Shown one piece after another: positions 44,746 through 53,329 of a stretch of DNA of 64,000 nt. The notes under the pieces are model-generated. The model was not told the DNA's origin. It did no database searches and saw only the letters and a program-made list of their open reading frames with translations. This DNA is from Verrucomicrobiia bacterium (lineage in GTDB: Bacteria; Verrucomicrobiota; Verrucomicrobiia; Limisphaerales; CAIMTB01). Both the position numbers and the translations under genes were made by a program. Within the stretch, counting starts at the first letter, position 1. Each line of letters begins with the position of its first letter. The stretch is from the NCBI GenBank assembly GCA_019634625.1, contig JAHCBA010000012.1, forward strand, positions 107,604 to 171,603, read 5' to 3'.

Positions 44746-47733
44746 ATGAACCGTCCCCAGCCTGCCCCGGGCGTCGCCGCTGTCGTCGCCGCCCCGCTCC
44801 TCGGACTCCTTGCCGTCAGCCTCGTCGTCGCCCCGGCCCGCGCCGACGATCTCGACGACGCCTTTGCCCGCCTCGTCGAGGGACGCGCCTACCTCAAGGA
44901 CTTCCCGCGATCCAAGACCCGGAACCGCCTGGTGGACGATTTCCTCGGCGCCAGTGGCGAAACCCCCAACCGTCCCGCCCTTCTCGATGCCGTGGCCCGC
45001 GCCGTCGCGATCCGCCACGCCGAACCTCCCGAACCCGACACCTTCCCCGCTGGCGCGCCGCCCCGTTCCGTTCAGGCCAGGGTCATCGCCTGGGAAGCCC
45101 TCGAAGCCCTCCTCAGCGGCTACCTCTACGCCGGCAATCGCGACCTCCTCAACGCCACCCGCATCGCCTACCCCGGATCCAATTCCGGCAACGACACCCG
45201 CGCCCTCCCCGCCGAGGAAACGGAACCGTTCGACGGCACCGCCCAGAAACCCCTCGCCTACGCCCGTCTCTACTTCACCCAGGGCCTCAAGGATGTCCTC
45301 CACTTCATTGCCGAGGACACCACCGGACAACTCCGCGCCGGCAGCCCGATCTATCCCACCGTCCCCCACTACGTCGCGTTCGACGACGAACAGAGCCAGA
45401 TCCTCCCGTTCCCCCGCTTCGACGATCCCAACTTCGGCGGTCCCGCCGCCCTCGACCGCGAGGCCCTTCAATCCGTGGCCCACCTCTACGGTTCCGCCCT
45501 TGAACGTGCCGGTCTCGCCGCCGTCGCCTACGCCGACCAGCTCTGGCGCTCCGCCCACGCCGGTCCGGGCGCCGGCGCCAAACGCCCCGAACCCGAGAAG
45601 AACAGGATGCTGGGCCACGCCGTCCAGGTCCTTCGCGAGAATGTCCACGCCCAGTTCCTCGCCTCCCTCCCCCTGGCCGCCCAGCTCGACGACGGCACCC
45701 ACGACACCCCCAACCTCTACCGCCAGGCCAACATCGACCGCGCCCGCATCAGCGTGACCAGTGCCCTCCGGCTCCGCGAACAGATCCTCGCCGGCGACAA
45801 ACCCACCCAGACCGCCCTCGTCTCCGCCTGGGACCCCGTCGCCATCGACCAGCAGATCGCCCGTTGCCGCGATGCCGAGGAGGCCGCCCGCCTCAAGTGG
45901 GGCGGCGATGCCAGTCCCCCCGCCGATGGTTCCGTCGCCTTCGAACTCCAGCGCGCCGAACTCGCCCAGTCCCTCAACGCCGACCGCGAAGTCGCCCTCC
46001 GCAATTCCATCGAAACCCAGCTCTTCGACATCACCGGCCTCGACCCCGGCCGCTACGGCGGACTGCGCACCGCCCATGAACGCGCCGCCTATCTCAAGGC
46101 CGTCCAGGACACCTACAACCACCTCCTCGACGCCCAGGACCCGAACGCCCCCGCCCTCCGCACCGGCAGCCTCATGGCCACCCAGGCCCTCCGCCTCATC
46201 CAGGCCCTCCGCGAAGCCGTCGCCGCCCGAGCCCGCGTCGATTCCTACGCCCAGCGCATGCAGGTGGAACTCACACGGAACGGCGACATCAACGCCACCC
46301 TGTTCATCAACGGCGTCGCCTACGCCGCCATCGAGGTCGCCCTCGCCGCCGCCCACGCCGCCCCCCAGTTCTCCGTCTGCACCTGCGGCGTCGCCTCCGG
46401 CGTCACCGTCCATCACAACCCCGGCGCCATCCCCGCCGGCGTCCAGGAGGCCCTTCGCGTCATGCGCCTGGCCACCGAGACCATCGCCATCAATTCCCTC
46501 AACTCCGAGGCCGTCATCCGCAACATCCTCATCGACCAGCAGATCGCCATCGAGGAACTCCCCGTCGTCCAGATCAATGCCGACATCGCCGGCGCCGAAC
46601 TCCGCGCCCTCCACGCCCGCGCCCGGCGCCTGGTCGAGGATCACGTCTTCTACCAGGGCGTCACCGATGCCCTCTGGTATCGCGACCCCAATCTCGCCTT
46701 CAAACTCGAACGCGCCGAGGAGGAATACCAGGGCCTCCTCCAGGAGTACCGCATCGAACTCTTCAAGCTCGCCCGCATGCTCGAGGCCGCCTGGACCGAA
46801 CCCTTCCAGAACCCGGTCCGCCAGGCCAACGGCTCGACCATCGAACCCCTCAACAACGGCTCGTTCGACGAGTTCACCGACGCCGAAAGCGTCTTCTCCA
46901 TCGCCAACCACGTCCGCGGTCGCGCCTTCCTCAACGCCCTCAAAGCCTGGGACCTCAAACTCCGCGAACCCCAGTTCCGCGGCCCCCACAACCCCACCCT
47001 CTGGGACGCCAATTCCTTCAGCGGCCAGCCCATCAGCCTCCGCCGCGACATCTTCAAACTCATCGACTACCGCTACGACTTCGAAGGCAACCGCTACGAC
47101 GTCGATGCCGCCCTCACCCGCCAGAGCGTCCAGCGCTTCCGCGCCATCCTCCTCGACCTCGCCTCCCGCGACCCCGCCAACGCCGACGGTCTCCGCCGCC
47201 TGCGCATCGACTTTCCCCTCACCTACAACCAGGCCCGCGTCATCCTCGGTCAGCAGGCCCCCGTCCCCATCGTCCAGCAGAACCGCCCCGGCGGAACCTT
47301 CGACCAGTTCTGGAATCACCGGGTCCGCGAAATCGGCGTCAAGATCGCCGGCAAGAACGTCTTCGCCGCCGGCAGCACCGTCCCGGTCTCCCTCGAACTC
47401 TACGGCAACGTCGATCGCATCGCCTTCTTCCCCGACAGCCTCGCCACCTTCAGCCGCGCCGTATGGTCCTTCCAGGTCCCCCTCTACCAGCGCGATCCCG
47501 ACCGGCGCCTCGTCGGCGAACCGTTCCTCGGCTCCGCCACCGGTTTCCCCGCCGCCATCGGCACCACCCAGGTCCCCATGAACCCCGTCCCCGGTTGGCC
47601 CCTCTTCTGCGACAACATCGTCCTCCGCTTCGACAGCCAGAACACCCTGCGCCTCGAGAACATCGACGACATCGAACTCCACCTCCGCATGGAGGTCGGT
47701 TCCCCTCCCCCCATCCATTCCCCCGCCTGGTGA
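44746..47733 (+). CDS. Secreted helical protein with Tc-like C-terminal module, 995 aa (locus 2)
   Basis: A signal peptide (VVAAPLLGLLAVSLVVAPARA) precedes ~700 residues of mostly helical sequence (YARLYFTQGLKDVLHFI, LRLREQILAGDKP, ALREAVAARARVDSYAQRMQ, ERAEEEYQGLLQEYRIELFK). The last ~250 residues are beta-rich: LRIDFPLTYNQARV, FWNHRVREIGVKIAGKNV, PVSLELYGNVDRIAFFP, IDDIELHLRMEV. The order of these strands parallels the end of the giant protein at 6410 (LVLRFGTTINASRNFF, FATRIRSMAVWLSDYD, PRVYLVPVGTDRL, VSDIKLYFQTYS). I infer remote homology with TcA-like proteins; a profile search would decide. A CTCG motif (SVCTCGVASG) breaks the helical part. It starts 2 nt after the previous stop. Confidence 0.82.
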   Translation: MNRPQPAPGVAAVVAAPLLGLLAVSLVVAPARADDLDDAFARLVEGRAYLKDFPRSKTRNRLVDDFLGASGETPNRPALLDAVARAVAIRHAEPPEPDTFPAGAPPRSVQARVIAWEALEALLSGYLYAGNRDLLNATRIAYPGSNSGNDTRALPAEETEPFDGTAQKPLAYARLYFTQGLKDVLHFIAEDTTGQLRAGSPIYPTVPHYVAFDDEQSQILPFPRFDDPNFGGPAALDREALQSVAHLYGSALERAGLAAVAYADQLWRSAHAGPGAGAKRPEPEKNRMLGHAVQVLRENVHAQFLASLPLAAQLDDGTHDTPNLYRQANIDRARISVTSALRLREQILAGDKPTQTALVSAWDPVAIDQQIARCRDAEEAARLKWGGDASPPADGSVAFELQRAELAQSLNADREVALRNSIETQLFDITGLDPGRYGGLRTAHERAAYLKAVQDTYNHLLDAQDPNAPALRTGSLMATQALRLIQALREAVAARARVDSYAQRMQVELTRNGDINATLFINGVAYAAIEVALAAAHAAPQFSVCTCGVASGVTVHHNPGAIPAGVQEALRVMRLATETIAINSLNSEAVIRNILIDQQIAIEELPVVQINADIAGAELRALHARARRLVEDHVFYQGVTDALWYRDPNLAFKLERAEEEYQGLLQEYRIELFKLARMLEAAWTEPFQNPVRQANGSTIEPLNNGSFDEFTDAESVFSIANHVRGRAFLNALKAWDLKLREPQFRGPHNPTLWDANSFSGQPISLRRDIFKLIDYRYDFEGNRYDVDAALTRQSVQRFRAILLDLASRDPANADGLRRLRIDFPLTYNQARVILGQQAPVPIVQQNRPGGTFDQFWNHRVREIGVKIAGKNVFAAGSTVPVSLELYGNVDRIAFFPDSLATFSRAVWSFQVPLYQRDPDRRLVGEPFLGSATGFPAAIGTTQVPMNPVPGWPLFCDNIVLRFDSQNTLRLENIDDIELHLRMEVGSPPPIHSPAW

Positions 47734-47810
47734 TCCATCCCGTACCGCTCCATTCCCCACCCCCAACCCCAACCCAACCCATCCTCCCCATAAACCCCAA
47801 CCCTCCTCCC

Positions 47811-49055
47811 ATGCCTTCCCATCTCTCGAACGCATCCCCTCGCCGTCGCCTCGCCGTCGCCCTCGCAATGCTCGCGGCCTTCGGCACCCTCAACTCCCTG
47901 TCCGTCGCCCTCGGCGCCGAACCCCGCCTCCTCCCCTTCCAGGGACGTCTCACCGATGCCCAGGGACAACCCCTCCCGGGCGGCACCCGCGTCGTCCAGT
48001 TCAAGATCTACGACGCCCCCGTCGGCGGTCGCGCCGTCTGGAACGGCGAAGTCCATCACCTCACGGTCAACGACGGCCTCGTCAACACCGTCCTCGGCAC
48101 CCGGGCCGACCTGTCCCAGGTGGACTTCGATCGCAGCCTCTATCTGGAGATCACCATCGACGCCAACCAGGACGGCGAAATCGGGCCCGCCGACCCGCCC
48201 CTCCTTCCCCGCCAGAGCATCATCCCGTCCTTCTTTGCCCGCGAAAGCGCCAACACCCGCCTCCTCGGCGGCTATGACTGGTCCCCCCTCTTCGGCACCA
48301 ACAACCCCGCCGACGGCACCCTCCTCGATTCCAAGATTCGCGACGGGAGCCTCCCCGGCGCCAAACTCCAGCCCCGTTCCCTTCACGCCGGACTTCTCCA
48401 GTCCAATACCCTCACCCTCGCCACCCTCGCCCAGGAGGTCCTCGACCTCCTCGTCCCCCCCGGCTCCATCATGGCCTTCGGCGGCAACACCAATACCATC
48501 CCCCAGGGCTGGCTCCTCTGCGACGGCCGCCCCGTGTCCAGCGCCACCTACCCGCGCCTCTTCCAGAATATCGGCGTTGCCTGGGGCAATGGCACCGACG
48601 ACGCCGATCCCTCCACGGACTTCAACCTCCCGGATCTCAGTGGCCGGTTCCTCCGCGGTTCCGATGGCGGCTCCGGTCGCGATCCCAACGCCAATGCCCG
48701 TACCCGCAGCAATCCCGGCGGCAACCAGGGCAACCGGGTCGGCACCCTCCAGAACGACGCCTTCGCCGAACACAAACACTTCGTCTTCCTCAGCGGCCAG
48801 ACCGGACTCGCCGGCGAACACACCCATCCCATCCACCGTTCCGACGGCCATGAGATCCGCTGGGGCGACGGCAGCGGGAATTCCGTGGACCGCATCGATG
48901 CCGCCGACTCCGTCGGGGCCGACCCTCATCGCCTGACCGCCGCCGCCGCCGGCGCCCATCGCCACTCCGTCATTCTCTCCGGCGATTCCAATGCCACCGG
49001 CGGCGCCGAAACCCGGCCCCGAAACGCCAGCGTCCTCTTCCTCATCAAACACTGA
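47811..49055 (+). CDS. Secreted phage-tail-collar domain protein (locus 2)
   Basis: This 414-aa protein has a signal peptide (RLAVALAMLAAFGTLNSLSV) and an N-terminal domain opening LLPFQGRLTDAQGQPLPGGT, common in secreted verrucomicrobial proteins. It then carries a phage tail-collar domain (~213-280; GSIMAFGGNTNTIPQGWLLC, DGRPVSSATYPRLFQNIGVA, FNLPDLSGRFLRG) as found in tail fibres. The end is His/Gly-rich (AEHKHFVF, GEHTHPIH, GAHRHSVIL) with a final NASVLFLIKH, the usual fibre tip. The ATG at 47811 is chosen because the longer frame lies inside the previous gene. There are no other phage genes nearby. As last gene of locus 2 it probably supplies a trimeric receptor-binding fibre (inference). 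Confidence 0.85.
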   Translation: MPSHLSNASPRRRLAVALAMLAAFGTLNSLSVALGAEPRLLPFQGRLTDAQGQPLPGGTRVVQFKIYDAPVGGRAVWNGEVHHLTVNDGLVNTVLGTRADLSQVDFDRSLYLEITIDANQDGEIGPADPPLLPRQSIIPSFFARESANTRLLGGYDWSPLFGTNNPADGTLLDSKIRDGSLPGAKLQPRSLHAGLLQSNTLTLATLAQEVLDLLVPPGSIMAFGGNTNTIPQGWLLCDGRPVSSATYPRLFQNIGVAWGNGTDDADPSTDFNLPDLSGRFLRGSDGGSGRDPNANARTRSNPGGNQGNRVGTLQNDAFAEHKHFVFLSGQTGLAGEHTHPIHRSDGHEIRWGDGSGNSVDRIDAADSVGADPHRLTAAAAGAHRHSVILSGDSNATGGAETRPRNASVLFLIKH

Positions 49056-49067
49056 GGACTGCGCGTG

Positions 49068-50510
49068 TCAGCCCTCCCACGCCCGCAGCAGCAAGTCCCG
49101 GACTTCGGTGGCCGCGATGGATGCCGGGGCGTCCCAACCGGACGGCGTCAGCACCACCGGCCAGTCGGCCGAATCGGCCGGACGCACCCCGTGCGAACCT
49201 TTCACCAGGGACGTGTCGAGCGGGATCAGATCCATCAGCATCCGGAACCCCAACCGCTTCTTCAAAAGCCGCCAGGCCACCCGCGCCTTGAGACCAAACG
49301 GGGAGAAGGCCGGATCGGTGAACAACTCGACCGGGTCGTACCCGGGTTTGCGGTGGATGTCCACGCAGCGCGCGAAGTCCGGCGCCCGGCGGTCGTCGGG
49401 CCAGTAGTAGTAGTCGAACCACGCATCCTCACGCGCCAGGGCGATGAGATCGCCGGCGCGCGGATGATCCAACCCCCGCTCCCGCTTCTCCTCCGGACCC
49501 CAGACCTGATCCACCCCCGGCAGTGCCGCGACCCTTTCCCGCACCTCGTCTGACAGCGACGGATCGTTGAGGTAAAGGTGCGCCACCTGGTGGTCGGCCA
49601 CGGCAAACACCCGGCTCGCTCCCGCATCCAGATGGTCCCGGCCCAGCTCGTCCTTCACCGTCAGCCAGCCCCGTTCCCGGAACATCCGGTTCAGGGAAAT
49701 GGAACGGGTCACGTTGGTGATGCCGTACTCGGAGAGCACGATCACCCGGACACCGCGTTGCGCGTAGAACGCCAGCAGGTCGCCAACCAGCGCATCGATC
49801 CGTTCCAGGTCCGCCCGGATCCCGGGGTGCCACGCTGGATTGCCGGCCGGGGAAGGCATGGTTGAGTCCGGAGTGACGCCGAGGCGTTGAAGGTTGTAAT
49901 CGAGGTGGGGCAGGTACACCAGGGACAGGTCGGGCCGGTGTCTTCGCTCAATCCATTTGGCCGACTCCGCAATCCAGCGGCTGGCGCCTTCGGGCGGGCC
50001 CTGCGGAGTGGAACGACCCGCCGCCGGGCCCCAGAATGTCGGGAAGGGAAACGGACCGAGATCGCGCTGGATCTCCGTTCGGATCGAGTAGGGCCAGGTG
50101 TGGATGTCGAAAACCTTCCGCCCATCGGCGGGATACAAGGGCCGGGGCGTGATCGACCAGTCCGCGCTGGAGTACATGTTGTACCACCAGAACAGCTTGG
50201 CGCAGGTGAACCCCGGACGTCGCCGCCGCACCGTCTCCCACAGCTTCTCGCCCGCCACCAGCCGGTTGCTCTGCTTCCAGAACTGGACCTCCGAGAGCGT
50301 CCGGTCATACCAGCCGTTGCCCACAATGCCGTGCCCGGAGGGCGGCGTTCCGGTCAGGTAGGTCGCCTGGGCCGTGCAGGTGACTGCGGGAAAGGCGGGT
50401 TCAATCCGGCTCAACCGCCCGGCCCGGGCGTACCGCGACAGATGGGGCGTGGCCTCACCCAGCAACCGGGGCGTGAGACCGACCACATTGAGGACCGCCA
50501 CACGTTCCAT
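49068..50510 (-). CDS. Alkaline phosphatase/NPP superfamily phosphodiesterase
   Basis: This 480-aa cytoplasmic enzyme belongs to the type I phosphodiesterase/nucleotide pyrophosphatase fold. The nucleophile region is FPAVTCTAQATYLTGTPPSG, and metal-ligand candidates appear in YLPHLDYNLQRLG, SEYGITNV and VADHQVAHLYL. The first strand reads NVVGLTPRLL where NPPs have IDGLRPD, so the canonical first Asp is absent. I recall the same NVVGLTP in a bacterial/plastid subfamily often next to UbiA-type prenyltransferase (Ebo) genes, so this is probably a family trait and not damage. It is convergent with the collar gene, 12 bp apart, and there is no Ebo cluster in view. Confidence 0.85.
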   Translation of the reverse strand: MERVAVLNVVGLTPRLLGEATPHLSRYARAGRLSRIEPAFPAVTCTAQATYLTGTPPSGHGIVGNGWYDRTLSEVQFWKQSNRLVAGEKLWETVRRRRPGFTCAKLFWWYNMYSSADWSITPRPLYPADGRKVFDIHTWPYSIRTEIQRDLGPFPFPTFWGPAAGRSTPQGPPEGASRWIAESAKWIERRHRPDLSLVYLPHLDYNLQRLGVTPDSTMPSPAGNPAWHPGIRADLERIDALVGDLLAFYAQRGVRVIVLSEYGITNVTRSISLNRMFRERGWLTVKDELGRDHLDAGASRVFAVADHQVAHLYLNDPSLSDEVRERVAALPGVDQVWGPEEKRERGLDHPRAGDLIALAREDAWFDYYYWPDDRRAPDFARCVDIHRKPGYDPVELFTDPAFSPFGLKARVAWRLLKKRLGFRMLMDLIPLDTSLVKGSHGVRPADSADWPVVLTPSGWDAPASIAATEVRDLLLRAWEG

Positions 50511-50704
50511 GCCTGAGACTCAAGGGCTCTTCCGTCAACCACCTCGCGTCCGCCCGGAGCGCGGACAGCCCTGTCCGCACTGCCCCCAAGCCTGATCGCC
50601 GATTCCGCAGACCGAACTGACCGCCCTCCGTGCCGCGCCTTCAACTGGCGGCTCGGCCTGAAAGCCAGTCGCCGCCTTCGCGGGAGTCAATCCGGGGGGG
50701 GAAC

Positions 50705-51352
50705 CTAGTTCAGGCGCTTGACCTGGATGTTCCGGTAGTAGATGACGCTCTCAGGATCGTGCGCCTGGAGCGCGAACGTGCCGCGGTCCAGCTTCCGGGT
50801 GAAATCGCGTCCGGCCCCCGCCCCGACGGGTTCATTGTACTGGAACAGCCGCTCCCCGTTGATGATCACCGTCACCGACCGGCCCTGCACGATGATCTCG
50901 TGCGTCCACCATTGATTGTCCGGCGCGGCGGCCCGGGCGATGTTGACGAGCCCGTACAGGCTTCCGGTCTTGATCCAGTCGCTGTGGGTGGCGTTGACCT
51001 GCGATTCGAAGCCCCAGCGCGGCCAGCCCTCCTCCTGGTAACGCGTGTGGAAGTAGATCCCGCCATTCGATCCCGGCTTGGTCATCACCTCCATCTTGAG
51101 GTGGAAGTTCACGAACGGTTCCTCGTCCCCCACATAGAACAGATGGCAACGCGGTCCGCGCGCCACGAACGCGCCATCTTCCACGGTCCAGGTATCCGGA
51201 TTCTCAACCGCCTTCTTCCAGCCGTTGAACGTCTTGCCATCCATCAACGAAACAAATCCGTCGTCGGCAGCGGCTGCGGTCAGCGATGCCGTCAGGGCCG
51301 TAACCACCACAAGGAGCAGGGACGGGAGCAGGGACGAGAGGGTGCGTTTCAT
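50705..51352 (-). CDS. DUF1080 (3-keto-disaccharide hydrolase-like) secreted protein
   Basis: This 215-aa protein has a signal peptide (LLPSLLLVVVTALTASLTAA) and a single LamG-like DUF1080 domain: GFVSLMDGKTFNGWKKA, WTVEDGAFVARG, FHLKMEVMTKPGSNGGIYFH, WWTHEIIVQGRSVTVIINGE, FALQAHDPESVIYYRNIQVK. The length is normal for the single-domain form. Members are typical of Verrucomicrobiota/Planctomycetes and some hydrolyse 3-ketoglycosides or bind glycans. The ATG at 51352 is chosen for the signal peptide. A 28-bp perfect palindrome lies 62 bp upstream. Confidence 0.9.
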   Translation of the reverse strand: MKRTLSSLLPSLLLVVVTALTASLTAAAADDGFVSLMDGKTFNGWKKAVENPDTWTVEDGAFVARGPRCHLFYVGDEEPFVNFHLKMEVMTKPGSNGGIYFHTRYQEEGWPRWGFESQVNATHSDWIKTGSLYGLVNIARAAAPDNQWWTHEIIVQGRSVTVIINGERLFQYNEPVGAGAGRDFTRKLDRGTFALQAHDPESVIYYRNIQVKRLN

Positions 51353-51413
51353 GGCCGGGCAGGTTGCCAGCCGGCCCCGGCCATTTCCAAGCAAATCGGG
51401 ATGGCAACCACCC

Positions 51414-51441
51414 GAAACTTCGTGCATATGCACGAAGTTTC
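51414..51441. promoter_or_regulatory. 28-bp perfect palindrome upstream of the DUF1080 gene
   Basis: The sequence centres on TGCATATGCA and extends as GAAACTTCG on the left and its complement CGAAGTTTC on the right, with no spacer. It lies between the stop of the pyruvyl transferase gene (51485) and the start of the DUF1080 gene (51352), both on the minus strand. An operator for a dimeric regulator is the simplest reading; a terminator is less likely because there is no loop or U-run. Confidence 0.55.
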
Positions 51442-51484
51442 CGTCCATTTGCGACGCCGGACCGGCCGCGCCTTTTCGATGGGC

Positions 51485-52771
51485 CTACCGGTACCGTCTC
51501 TCCTCGATTCGGCAGGCCAGAGCGTCGTAGGCGGCCCGACTTCGGCCCACAAGATCGGCAGTGATCCCACGGGCGCGCTCGCGGGCTTCATCCCCAACCC
51601 CCCAGGCTCTCACCAATGAGGGGCCGACCTCGGGAAGCGGATCCGATCCCTCCCAACCGACCAAGAGGCACACGTCGCCGAAGGCATCCACCAGACCCTG
51701 GAACTTGCCCCGATAGTACTCCGTCCGTGCCAGGCAGACGGTGGGGATGCCCATGCCGAGGGCGAACACCGCTGCGTGGTAGCTCGCGGTGACCATGATG
51801 CGGCACCGGGCGATGCGCCGGACCAGATCCTCGGGGGTGGAGGGAGGAGCCGGATCTTCAAGGAGGTCCGCTTCCTCAAGGACCGCCCGGGCGGAGGCAT
51901 CGTCCCCGTCCGGATGACCCACATCAACGGGGCAGGGGAGCAGTCGGGTGCCATGGGCGCGGGCAAATGACGAGACCCTGCGCGCCACTTCCTGCCAGGG
52001 CGCGATCCCATCCCCGGAGTAGCGGGCAAGACGCACATTCCAGCCGATTCGGCCGGCCCCTTCCCGGCCAGGCTCGGGATCCGGCGGCGGGTCCACCCAG
52101 GCGAGAGCGTCGTCGCCCGTCAGGTACAGACGGTCCTCCGCCACGCCCAGGTCGCGCAGAAGGGCGGGCCCGTGACGCTCCTCCCGCACGGCGATCAGGC
52201 AGGCGCGGCGCAGGACGTTGCCAGCCAGGGCGCCCAGGTGCCGGTCCCGGATCGGTCCGATTCCCTGCCCGAACAAGGCCACCGGCTTCCCGAGATGCAG
52301 AGCCGTCTCAAGCAGGCCAAGCACGCGGCGGGCGTGTCCTGGGAAGACATCGTTCAGGTAGCCGCCCCCGGCGGCCACCACCAGGTCCGCTTCGTACAGG
52401 ACATTCAGGGCTGCCCGCGTTGTCGCGGCCATGGCCGGGTCCCGCAGGCAACGGCGGATACGGCCATTCAGCACGGCCAGCGGCCAGCGCCGGAGGGCGA
52501 CATCCTCGATGCGTCCAAGAAATGGGCAGACATCGTGAATGCGACCCGGGATCAGGCGGCGCCAGAACAGCGCCTGGAGGGCGTCCTCGAGGAGAGGAAA
52601 GGCATGGGGACAGACTCTCAAAAACGCCTCGGGGGCGTGGGTGGCCACATGGATTTGCACGCCGGGGAACAGGTGTTCGAGGCGCCGGACGGCCACGAGA
52701 AGCATGGCCAGATCGCCCAGATTCCGGAGGGATTGACCGCCCCAGTCCACCACCACGTTGCGCACCGCCAC
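51485..52771 (-). CDS. Polysaccharide pyruvyl transferase family protein
   Basis: This 428-aa cytoplasmic protein matches the CsaB/WcaK-like family that adds pyruvyl ketals from PEP to sugars. It has the N-terminal nucleotide-fold start NVVVDWGGQSLRNLGDLAML, a central DLVVAAGGGYLNDVFPGHAR, then PVALFGQGIGPIRDR, ACLIAVREERHGPALLRDLG, and a C-terminal half with RIARCRIMVTASYHAAVFAL and GIPTVCLARTEYYRGKFQGL. The two-domain length is as expected. No glycosyltransferase neighbours are in view, so the substrate is open; cell-envelope polysaccharide is likely. Confidence 0.87.
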   Translation of the reverse strand: MAVRNVVVDWGGQSLRNLGDLAMLLVAVRRLEHLFPGVQIHVATHAPEAFLRVCPHAFPLLEDALQALFWRRLIPGRIHDVCPFLGRIEDVALRRWPLAVLNGRIRRCLRDPAMAATTRAALNVLYEADLVVAAGGGYLNDVFPGHARRVLGLLETALHLGKPVALFGQGIGPIRDRHLGALAGNVLRRACLIAVREERHGPALLRDLGVAEDRLYLTGDDALAWVDPPPDPEPGREGAGRIGWNVRLARYSGDGIAPWQEVARRVSSFARAHGTRLLPCPVDVGHPDGDDASARAVLEEADLLEDPAPPSTPEDLVRRIARCRIMVTASYHAAVFALGMGIPTVCLARTEYYRGKFQGLVDAFGDVCLLVGWEGSDPLPEVGPSLVRAWGVGDEARERARGITADLVGRSRAAYDALACRIEERRYR

Positions 52772-53329
52772 CGGGCGATGCTAGGTCGTGGCCGGCCGGC
52801 CCGCGAGGGTCAATCTTTCAGGCCGCCCCAATGGATTGGGGCCTTTTGAATCTTGACCCGGGAGCCCAACCCTCAGCGCTCAGCGAACGGTATGGCTTGA
52901 GGATTGTTGACGCATTCTTCCGGACCTCCGGGCTCGCATGCCCACTTCTGCGTTGCGGGGAAAGTTCTAAGGAGTCCGGTCAGGCACGAGCCCATCATGG
53001 CCATGACCCAAGATAATACGCCCGGCATACTGATGTTGACGGGCCTCCCTATAAATAGTCTGACAGCTTGAAGTTGACTGACGGGCGACAGGGCATCGAC
53101 CTCGGCGGGATGCAATTTCTGGGGAGGCGGGCCGGGAGTCGGGAGGGGTGGTGGAATAAAGCGTCAACAATAGACAACCTGCCTATTTGTTTTATGAGTC
53201 CACTCAATTGGGGGGGGCAGGCGGTGGTTGGAGGGGTGGCGGCGTTGCGAGGCAGGGAAGGGGGCGCGCTGCGCAGGGTTGGTGGACGGGATTGCAATTT
53301 GGGCGATCCCAAGGCATGGCGGGGCCCGC
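52772..53329. other. Gene-free stretch of ~560 bp
   Basis: No supported gene is present; short frames on both strands have no recognisable product. The sequence is less GC-rich than its surroundings around 52900-53200 and includes AT-rich patches (CTATAAATAG near 53050; TTGTTTTATGAG near 53187) that could carry promoters for the flanking divergent genes. Confidence 0.55.

Noticed and set aside
32489..47868. Very long antisense frames (1615, 855, 1266 and 1053 residues) across locus 2
   Set aside because: Same GC-bias artefact: repetitive Gly/Val/Glu/Ala composition, no motifs, while the plus strand has clear RHS, P-domain, PKD and collar domains.
47811..49055. Prophage or contractile injection system
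   Set aside because: Only a tail-collar domain is present; no sheath, tube, baseplate, portal or integrase genes accompany it, and the protein has a Sec signal.
49068..50510. Inactivated phosphodiesterase because the first metal Asp is missing
   Set aside because: The NVVGLTP start is, as I recall, conserved in a whole subfamily, so it is not evidence of decay.
52772..53329. Short genes in the gap between the pyruvyl transferase and M50 protease
   Set aside because: Frames are short, overlap each other on both strands and lack recognisable products; the region is left as non-coding.
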